27,405 nt of DNA from a bacterium. GTDB lineage: Bacteria; Bacillota; Clostridia; Oscillospirales; Acutalibacteraceae. Position numbers and translations under genes: made by a program. Positions 21,983 through 27,405 of the stretch are shown here, one piece after another. The stretch is from the NCBI GenBank assembly GCA_004560045.1, contig SFWF01000012.1, forward strand, positions 1-27,405, read 5' to 3'. Every line of letters begins with the position of its first letter. Within the stretch, counting starts at the first letter, position 1. A model generated the notes under the pieces. It did not search any database. It was not told the origin of the DNA and saw nothing but the letters and a program-made list of their open reading frames with translations.

Positions 21983-23419
21983 ATGAAAAAGAATTGTATC
22001 AAGATGCTCAGCACAATACTGAGTGCTCTGGTGTTTGCCTCTACGGGGCTTATGACCCTTGGCCCGACCGCCGCCGCAGGCGGTAAAAACCGTCCCGTAA
22101 AAATACTTGCCATCGGAAACAGCTATTCCAACAATGCTACCGAATACGTTTCCCGAATAGCCGCAAGTATGGGGCTCAACATAACCGCCGCAAGCCTTTA
22201 TCAGCCGGGCTGTCCCCTTAAGCGTCACGTAGCCTATTACGAGGCCTACCGCGATTTGGGTAAAGATGCCTACTATTCCTCAGCTAATGAGAACAAGTAC
22301 GAAAGCCTCTACATAAACGGAGTTAGGCAGAGCGGAAAAGCTTCTATTCAGGAGGCTATTGCTCATACCGACTGGGATTATATCACTATTCAGCAGATGC
22401 CCGACTACTGCGACGATATAACCTCCTACTACACCGAGCAAAACCCCTATATAACCAAGCTTTACGACTACGTTTTGGACGAGCTTAAGAAAAACGGTAA
22501 CAAAAAGTGTGAGATCCTTATTCATCAGGGTTGGTCATTTTCTCACGCTATGTCCATCGACCACGCCTATAAGTATTATCCCGTCGACTACGAAAACACC
22601 AAGGATTTTTTCGCTAAGATCGAATCGACCGTAAACGAGGCCGCAGGCATCCTTAAAACCCACGCAGGACTTAAAAAAGCTCCCGAGATCGTACCTTCGG
22701 GTAAGGCGGTTCAGCTTGCCAAGGACGAATTCGGCTTCGGCGATACCTTCGGAGCCCCCGATTCGATGTATGCCGACTTTATAAGTCATTTAAGTCATAA
22801 CGGACAATATCTTGCGGCCTGTGTCTGGATAGAGACCTTCGCCAAAAAGGCAGGCCTTGCAACTACCGACGTAAGAAAGGCGACCTTTATTCCCGTGGGA
22901 ACCGACGTAACCGCCGACCGTGCCGCCGCGCTTCGCTCCTGTGCGCACGAAGCGGTAACGGGTGAAGCCGATACTGTTTACGGAAAATGGCGCGCCGTAC
23001 CTTTCGGTGACGGAGTTATGGTGACGAACTATACCGGAAAGGTCCCGAAGGGCGGAAAGCTTCTTGTACCTGCCCGACTTTCGGGTAAAAAGGTCTACGG
23101 AGTAAGCGAAAACGCCTTTAAATACGTGGAGGGAATAACCTCGGTTACTATCGAGGAGGATAAGACCCCCTCCTCCAAGCCCTCTTCCTCCGAGTTAACC
23201 TCGTCGACAGAGAGCGAAAAGGAGCCCTCAAGCTCGGTAGCTTCCGATTCCGAGCCCGAAAGCTCCGATCAGACCGTCGGCACCGATTCCGAAAACAGCG
23301 AGACCGACGGAAACGGCGGCAGCGGCGGCTTCCCCTGGCCCTTCGTGATCCTCGGCGCCGCTATCCTTCTCGCCGTAGCGGGAGCCGTGGTATTCTTAAT
23401 CCTCAAGTCGAAGAAATAG
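21983..23419 (+). CDS. Secreted, membrane-anchored SGNH/DUF4886-type protein
   Basis: A 478-residue surface protein. A signal peptide (about 1-32, MKKNCIKMLSTILSALVFAS) is followed by a DUF4886-like SGNH esterase domain with KILAIGNSYSNNA (Ser47 likely nucleophile, 45-49) and DFISHLSHNGQYLAA carrying the D-x-x-H pair. A short region (about 335-392: KLLVPARLSGKKVYGVSENA, then FKYVEGITSV) resembles one BspA-type LRR_5 repeat. A Ser/Glu-rich linker leads to a C-terminal membrane helix (about 447-474) and SKK. The design is an outward-facing enzyme tethered by its C-terminus, possibly deacetylating polysaccharide. The ATG at 21983 follows AAGGAGTGATAGG. Confidence 0.8.
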   Translation: MKKNCIKMLSTILSALVFASTGLMTLGPTAAAGGKNRPVKILAIGNSYSNNATEYVSRIAASMGLNITAASLYQPGCPLKRHVAYYEAYRDLGKDAYYSSANENKYESLYINGVRQSGKASIQEAIAHTDWDYITIQQMPDYCDDITSYYTEQNPYITKLYDYVLDELKKNGNKKCEILIHQGWSFSHAMSIDHAYKYYPVDYENTKDFFAKIESTVNEAAGILKTHAGLKKAPEIVPSGKAVQLAKDEFGFGDTFGAPDSMYADFISHLSHNGQYLAACVWIETFAKKAGLATTDVRKATFIPVGTDVTADRAAALRSCAHEAVTGEADTVYGKWRAVPFGDGVMVTNYTGKVPKGGKLLVPARLSGKKVYGVSENAFKYVEGITSVTIEEDKTPSSKPSSSELTSSTESEKEPSSSVASDSEPESSDQTVGTDSENSETDGNGGSGGFPWPFVILGAAILLAVAGAVVFLILKSKK

Positions 23420-23467
23420 CTTTTGGCGGCTATAAAACAAAAATCTCCCCGTAATTTTTCTTAATGC

Positions 23468-23496
23468 TTGCCAACGGGGAAGAAATGTGTTATAAT
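23468..23496 (+). promoter_or_regulatory. Promoter of the lipoprotein gene
   Basis: TTGCCA (23468-23473), 17-nt spacer, TATAAT (23491-23496). An inverted repeat TCCCCGT (23446-23452) / ACGGGGA (23474-23480) straddles the -35; no T-run follows it, so it may be an operator rather than a terminator. Confidence 0.78.
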
Positions 23497-23541
23497 ACTA
23501 TGGTAACAGACATTTTAAAGTGTCAACAAGGAGGAAATACT

Positions 23542-24090
23542 ATGAAAAGAATTATATCGTTACTCTTAGCCGTACTGCTTCTCGCCGCTATGTTCTGCGG
23601 TTGTAGCGGTTCGGGAAAAACCGACGCCCCTTCAAGCACCCCCGACGCCTCTTCTGCTCCCGATACCTCCGAGCCCGAGGATACCGAGCCTGAGGTAGTC
23701 GTTCCCACCGAGCACTTTACCGACCTCGAAACCTTCGCAGGTGCTGATGCCTTACTTGGTCAGAATTTTGAAAAGGTTGCCTTCTGGAAGCAGAATATCA
23801 AAGGAACCAAGGCTGACATAGAAAAGGGCTCCGACCCCTTCAACTCCTGGCGTACTCTTACCATGACCTTTGAGGGTACCGCTCCCAAGCTTTTAGGCCT
23901 CGACGTTCCCGTCGATTCTATCGTTGCGACCGCTTTCGGAAGCCCCGTCGAGGCTATTAACGCTATCGAGATCACCTTCGCAGGTCTTAGCGATGAAGAT
24001 AAGGCTTTCCTTATGCAGGAAGCCGACAAGCTCGACTCCGCATCGGTCAGAGCTACTTCCGACAAGTACACCGTGATATTTAAGCGGTAA
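23542..24090 (+). CDS. Small predicted lipoprotein of unknown function
   Basis: A 182-residue protein. A short signal peptide MKRIISLLLAVLLLAAMFCG ends at Cys21, the likely lipidated residue (-1 is Gly). A Ser/Pro/Asp/Glu-rich linker (about 22-55) leads to a compact domain of about 125 residues with no family I recognise. The start follows AAGGAGGAAATACT. The linker composition resembles that of the upstream SGNH-like protein, so both may sit in the same wall layer. Own promoter and strong terminator. Confidence 0.8.
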   Translation: MKRIISLLLAVLLLAAMFCGCSGSGKTDAPSSTPDASSAPDTSEPEDTEPEVVVPTEHFTDLETFAGADALLGQNFEKVAFWKQNIKGTKADIEKGSDPFNSWRTLTMTFEGTAPKLLGLDVPVDSIVATAFGSPVEAINAIEITFAGLSDEDKAFLMQEADKLDSASVRATSDKYTVIFKR

Positions 24091-24096
24091 TCCTTA

Positions 24097-24143
24097 AAAA
24101 CCCCCGACTCGTACAGGCTACACCCGTACGAGTCGGGGGTTTT
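24097..24143. terminator. Strong terminator after the lipoprotein gene
   Basis: CCCCCGACTCGTAC (24101-24114) with GTACGAGTCGGGGG (24126-24139), 14 bp, 11-nt loop, A-run and T-run on either side, so it can work in both directions. Confidence 0.9.
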
Positions 24144-24213
24144 GTTTACAAAATATACAAAATAAAGACGGTAGTGGATGGATTCCGTGGTTCTTTCGGT
24201 TTATAATAAAAGG

Positions 24214-24366
24214 ATGTGTTTTTTGAAAGAACTTAAATTCGAAGAACCGACCCCGAAGCAGAAGCTTGGTATGACATTTACGGCCTATGCCAACGGGTTC
24301 TATGCCCTTGTCCCTGCGGCCTTCGGTCGCTATAGCTCTATCTTTATCGGTTTTCTCTTTTTATAA
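24214..24366 (+). CDS. Possible small ORF of unknown function
   Basis: A 50-codon frame from ATG 24214 (or TTG 24223 after AAGGA) with neighbour-like third-base choice in its middle part. A TATAAT at 24202-24207 has only a weak -35 (TGGATT). Its last 37 bases overlap the end of the PHP gene on the other strand. It could be a short hydrophobic-tailed protein, a truncated gene end or chance. I recognise no family. Confidence 0.25.
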   Translation: MCFLKELKFEEPTPKQKLGMTFTAYANGFYALVPAAFGRYSSIFIGFLFL

Positions 24367-25154
24367 TAATAAATTCTTTCAAACCCGAGCTCTTTAAGGG
24401 TCGCCATAGCTTCACTAAAGTAACAGCAGGCGTTCTCGGCAACGTGAGCGTCCGAGCCCAAGGTGATAAGCTCTCCGCCAAGCTCCTTATACCTCTTTAT
24501 AATATCGGTATAGGGCATAAAATCACCGAGAAGGCTAAAGGACGAAGTGTTTACCTCGAGAGCGATGCCTTTTTCGATGACCGTTCTTAAAATAAGGTCT
24601 ATCTTATCCTCAAAGCCGTCGAGGGTAAAATTCTTTTTAAATTTTCCGTTTATGTATCTGAGCGGGCAGGTAAGGTGGGCGAGAATGTCGAAATCGGTCT
24701 CCTCTAAAAGGACCAAGACATCGCTGAAATATTTGTTCATATATTCGGTGATGTAGCTTTCGTCTGCGCCGGTAAAATCGTCCCAGGAATAGGGTATTGG
24801 ATCCTTCTCCCGCCTTACGGTGTGAACCGAGCCGACGACCACGTCAAAATCGGCAAGGGTATATACCTTTTCGGCGATTTCGGGGCACCAGAAGCCCTCG
24901 CTTATCTCAAAGCCCTTTAAAAGAAGGGCTTTATCTCCGTACTTTTCGTTTAATCGGTCGACCTCCTCGGCCGATTCTTTTATAGGGGTAAAAATGTCGT
25001 AGCGGTCGAAGAACCAGGTATCAAAATGGTTGGTCACCGCCATTATGGGACAGCCCTTTTCAAGATGAGCCGAAAGCATATCCTCTATAGGACACTGTGA
25101 GTCGTGGGAATGAAGCGAATGGGTGTGCATATCGGCGAATATTGGTTTTTGCAT
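24330..25154 (-). CDS. PHP-domain phosphatase, histidinol-phosphatase-like
   Basis: A 274-residue PHP-family metal-dependent phosphoesterase. The metal-binding motifs are in order: DMHTHSLHSHD (8-18), a Glu in KGFEISEG, VGSVHTV, ILAHLTCPLRY and LGSDAHVAENA. These match HisK/HisJ histidinol phosphatases, which hydrolyse L-histidinol phosphate in histidine synthesis, but no other his gene is near, so another phosphate substrate is possible. GGAGATG lies about 11 nt before the ATG, a slightly long spacing. Single gene with its own promoter. Confidence 0.88.
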   Translation of the reverse strand: MQKPIFADMHTHSLHSHDSQCPIEDMLSAHLEKGCPIMAVTNHFDTWFFDRYDIFTPIKESAEEVDRLNEKYGDKALLLKGFEISEGFWCPEIAEKVYTLADFDVVVGSVHTVRREKDPIPYSWDDFTGADESYITEYMNKYFSDVLVLLEETDFDILAHLTCPLRYINGKFKKNFTLDGFEDKIDLILRTVIEKGIALEVNTSSFSLLGDFMPYTDIIKRYKELGGELITLGSDAHVAENACCYFSEAMATLKELGFERIYYYKKRKPIKIEL

Positions 25155-25181
25155 TATAATATCATCTCCAAATCGGTAAAT

Positions 25182-25210
25182 ATTATAGTATAAAAATCTT
25201 AAAAAATCAA
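25182..25210 (-). promoter_or_regulatory. Promoter of the PHP phosphatase gene
   Basis: On the minus strand TTGATT (25205-25210), 17-nt spacer, TATAAT (25182-25187). It overlaps the 3' end of the recombinase remnant. Confidence 0.65.
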
Positions 25211-25381
25211 TATCAGTTTACAAAAGTGCACTAAAATTATGCAATCGGTAAGATACTCCACGGCGACGCCTTTTCGGATGTCTGCTTTGATGTGCTGTCT
25301 ATGAGATACCTCGGGTATTTCAACATACCCGACAAAGCGGTAAGGGATAACGATTCTCTGTGTTCTGCTTTTGTCGGTGCC
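25199..25381 (-). pseudogene. Remnant of a serine recombinase C-terminus
   Basis: About 60 codons in one frame (SRTQRIVIPYRFVGYVEIPE, then DIRKGVAVEYL) resemble the C-terminal tail of large serine recombinases (Tn4451/TnpX-like, resolvase plus zinc-ribbon type). The resolvase catalytic domain and the rest are missing, and the frame upstream runs into a terminator. It is most likely the scar of an integrative element. The call is from motif memory, not alignment. The 346-nt gap between flanking genes contains only this, the PHP promoter, a TCGGGTAT/ATACCCGA hairpin inside it (25311-25332) and the terminator described next. Confidence 0.5.
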
Positions 25382-25418
25382 ACAGCTTGAATTGCAGATA
25401 AAAACAAATAAACTTAAT

Positions 25419-25455
25419 ACGCCGAGAGCTTGGAAAAATACCAAACACTCGGCGT
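25419..25455 (-). terminator. Terminator of the six-hairpin glycosidase-like gene
   Basis: ACGCCGAG (25419-25426) with CTCGGCGT (25448-25455) and an inner TTGG/CCAA. On the minus strand it is followed by a T-rich tract (TTTATTTGTTTTT). Confidence 0.65.
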
Positions 25456-25500
25456 TTGTAACGTTAGGTCTATCTTCGTAATTCACAATAACAAAGCCAA

Positions 25501-27210
25501 TTATTTTTGAAAACTCAACTTAAAGCAAAGCTTGCCGTTTTCAAAGCACATACTGTGCTCTGTGGCAATGAATCCCGGCACAAGGTTAAATATCTCCCGT
25601 GTTTTATCTCGCGAGGCGGTCGTGATTTTTGCGGCATCACCGATAAGCGGAGCAATAAATACACAGCCCTTATCGGCACTTGCAAGCTCCGCGTCAATTG
25701 TAACACAGTCGCTTTCAAAGGTGTATTTAAGTAGATACTTCGCTCCCGTTTTTTTACGGCCTTCAAGGTTAGTAAGTGTTCCCTGCGCTGTTACTGTAAT
25801 AACGCTTTCGTTCTTGCGCGCTGTAAGCTCGGCGGTCGTGTCTAATGCAGATGTATAAATGCCGCTTTCGTCGGAGCACTCAATTCTGAATGTTAGCGGT
25901 GCGTGTTGTTCGAGATTTAAAGTTAGCTGCTGGTTAAGCGGCTCTGCCGTGCGGTAAAAACTAAGAGATGCAGCCGTAGCAACCCCATACTTTCTGCTGA
26001 AAAGCAGTGACATTGTACCGCCTGTCGCATGACCTCTGCCGGCAACAAAACTATTTTCTCCGAAATCATACGCAGTTATATCAGCAATGAGATCACCGCT
26101 GTTTATGCGATATGTTGCAATTTCGGGATAATATTTTATACTGCTGCAAGGCTTATCAAGCGGCAGCTCACCGCCGTTATCTTTTGGCTTTATACCGAGC
26201 ACTAAGGCATCCGCAAGTCCTAAAGCGTGGCAAAAGGTATGATGAACGCATGCTCTCTCTCCCCATTTGTAGTAATCCGGTCCGCCGTACAAAAGTCCGT
26301 CGTGAGTGCATCTCTCAAGTAAATCTATATTTCTCAGTGCTGCGGTTTCAAATTGCGGGTCACGGTCTTTCATTCGGTAATAAGCGGCGGCGGCACCGTC
26401 TGAGGTCCTGCTGCCCCAATAAGTCCACTTGTAGTTACGGCATCCAAAACTATTGTCCCACGCACCGTCCGGCAACATAAAATCAAGCTGTGCCGTTAGC
26501 AGTTTTTGCACTTTAGCGATTTTTTCCTCATCACCTAAAATCAAAGCTGCATCTAAAAGTGCCGGCACGCTCTCTTCAACATTATATCCGATATCGACCG
26601 CGGTGCAGCCACGTCTTGAAACATAATTACGAGGGAACATCTCGCCGAATAGCAACCCGTTCTCCGTTATGAATTCCAAACAATAATTAAGCAAATCCTC
26701 AGAGATTTTCCTGTATTTCTCATTTCCGAAATACTGCCATGCCAGCGCCATTGCACCCGAGTTTGCAGCAATATAGTTGATATTGCATACAAAATCAACT
26801 GTTAAATTTTTTAAAAGCCACTCGCACATACTCTTGCAGCGTTTTTCAACCTCCGCCGCTCGATTTCCTAATTGCTCTTTAAAATTTATCAGTGTTTTCA
26901 AGTACCCGATCGCCGAAAAAACAGTAATTCCGCGCCACTCGTTGTTGCCGTCATTATAAACCGAATAGTCTCTCAGCAAGACATTTTTTTGCCAATCAAA
27001 AACACCGAAGGCACAGGTTCTGTATTTTTCATCTTGTGTTTCGTTAAACATATACATCATCGGAAACATCGCATTATCACACCTACCGTGTATGTTTTTA
27101 CAGGCAGGGCAAACGAATGCACCGTTAAGTGTACTGTCGGCAAGCTCTTTAATTTGATATTCAATGAGCCCGTCACACCAGCTTTTAAGCAAGCTAACAT
27201 ATCTGTTCAA
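25501..27210 (-). CDS. Six-hairpin glycosidase-like / polysaccharide lyase-like protein
   Basis: A 569-residue protein without signal peptide. The N-terminal two-thirds look like an (alpha/alpha)6 toroid: repeated helix pairs with conserved aromatic and acidic residues (GRCDNAMFPMMYMF, NEWRGITVF, NYKWTYWGSRTSDGA), seen in GH88/GH105-type hydrolases and heparinase-like lyases. The C-terminal third is beta-rich (TYRINSGDLIADITAYDFG and later strands), like the beta-sandwich of lyases. No single family is certain. The start is probably TTG 27210, eight nt after AAAGGAG; a GTG at 27219 overlaps that site. By eye its third codon positions are more A/T-rich than those of neighbours, and it borders a recombinase remnant, suggesting acquisition. 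Confidence 0.72.
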   Translation of the reverse strand: MNRYVSLLKSWCDGLIEYQIKELADSTLNGAFVCPACKNIHGRCDNAMFPMMYMFNETQDEKYRTCAFGVFDWQKNVLLRDYSVYNDGNNEWRGITVFSAIGYLKTLINFKEQLGNRAAEVEKRCKSMCEWLLKNLTVDFVCNINYIAANSGAMALAWQYFGNEKYRKISEDLLNYCLEFITENGLLFGEMFPRNYVSRRGCTAVDIGYNVEESVPALLDAALILGDEEKIAKVQKLLTAQLDFMLPDGAWDNSFGCRNYKWTYWGSRTSDGAAAAYYRMKDRDPQFETAALRNIDLLERCTHDGLLYGGPDYYKWGERACVHHTFCHALGLADALVLGIKPKDNGGELPLDKPCSSIKYYPEIATYRINSGDLIADITAYDFGENSFVAGRGHATGGTMSLLFSRKYGVATAASLSFYRTAEPLNQQLTLNLEQHAPLTFRIECSDESGIYTSALDTTAELTARKNESVITVTAQGTLTNLEGRKKTGAKYLLKYTFESDCVTIDAELASADKGCVFIAPLIGDAAKITTASRDKTREIFNLVPGFIATEHSMCFENGKLCFKLSFQK

Positions 27211-27232
27211 AACCAACACTCCTTTCGTTTCT

Positions 27233-27260
27233 ATTATAACTTAACGCAACATATTGTCAA
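27233..27260 (-). promoter_or_regulatory. Promoter of the six-hairpin glycosidase-like gene
   Basis: On the minus strand a perfect TTGACA (27255-27260) and TATAAT (27233-27238) with a 16-nt spacer. Confidence 0.82.
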
Positions 27261-27312
27261 TGATGTTTCCTGAAGAGCCATATCATTCTGTAAAAACAGC
27301 TTTTAAAAAAGC

Positions 27313-27342
27313 TTGCTAATATTTAAAGTTGTTTGTTATAAT
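27313..27342 (+). promoter_or_regulatory. Promoter reading out of the window
   Basis: TTGCTA (27313-27318), 18-nt spacer, TATAAT (27337-27342). An AGCTTTT/AAAAGCT inverted repeat (27298-27313) abuts the -35. No coding start is seen before the window ends. Confidence 0.6.
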
Positions 27343-27387
27343 GAAGATTGTGATTTTGAACGAAAGCTGTAAATAAAGGGTAGGGAA

Positions 27388-27405
27388 TGTAAAACCGGTT
27401 TTACA
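27388..27405 (+). promoter_or_regulatory. LacI-family-type operator palindrome
   Basis: TGTAAAACCGGTTTTACA is a perfect 18-bp palindrome with the central CG typical of LacI/GalR-family operators. It lies about 45 nt downstream of the outward promoter -10, a position suited to blocking transcription. Confidence 0.65.

Noticed and set aside
23446..23480. Terminator after the SGNH-like gene
   Set aside because: Inverted repeat has a 21-nt loop and no following T-run; it straddles the next promoter's -35, so it was noted only as a possible operator.
25199..25486. Intact 95-residue protein with a membrane segment
   Set aside because: Its N-terminal third coincides with the neighbouring gene's terminator; only the C-terminal part resembles a known family, so it is treated as a remnant.

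Overview
The window looks like a chromosomal segment from a Bacillota bacterium of class Clostridia, probably a gut-type Oscillospirales/Ruminococcaceae relative; no marker here fixes the genus. The signs are perfect sigma-A promoters (TTGACA-N17-TATAAT), strong GGAGG ribosome binding sites, TTG/GTG starts, the gene order rpmG-secE-nusG-rplKA-rplJL, an L10-type attenuator leader, a class II (Firmicutes-type) GalT and a zinc-ribbon L33.

Layout. (1) 1-1950: a minus-strand ABC exporter. (2) 2042-4860: murA behind tandem promoters, then a WalJ/YycJ-like metallo-hydrolase overlapping rlmH. (3) 4885-9128: the secretion/elongation/ribosomal block rpmG, secE, nusG, rplK, rplA, rplJ, rplL, with several RNA control elements. 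SecE is unusual: about 170 extra N-terminal residues with four predicted membrane segments. (4) 9149-10189: an alpha/beta hydrolase. (5) 10193-21909: an accessory carbohydrate region. A beta-helix glycosidase-like gene and three AraC regulators surround an operon of two Gfo/Idh/MocA oxidoreductases plus a xylose-isomerase-like TIM-barrel protein. A divergently expressed FAD oxidoreductase follows. An opposing operon holds galT, an AEC-type transporter and a second TIM-barrel protein. (6) 21934-24143: a secreted, membrane-anchored SGNH-like (DUF4886-type) protein and a lipoprotein. (7) 24178-25210: a possible small ORF and a PHP-family phosphatase. (8) 25199-27405: a remnant of a serine recombinase C-terminus, a six-hairpin glycosidase-like gene with different codon choice, and at the right edge a promoter followed by a perfect LacI-type palindrome. 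This end looks recently acquired.

How the genes may work together. The housekeeping half is conventional. In the accessory half, Gfo/Idh dehydrogenases, metal-dependent TIM-barrel isomerase/lyase-like proteins, an FAD oxidoreductase and a glycosidase-like beta-helix protein are grouped with sugar-responsive AraC regulators. This resembles oxidation-first (3-keto-sugar) glycoside breakdown more than a classic phosphotransferase route; substrate and chemistry are inference. No tRNA, rRNA, CRISPR array or intact mobile element is visible.
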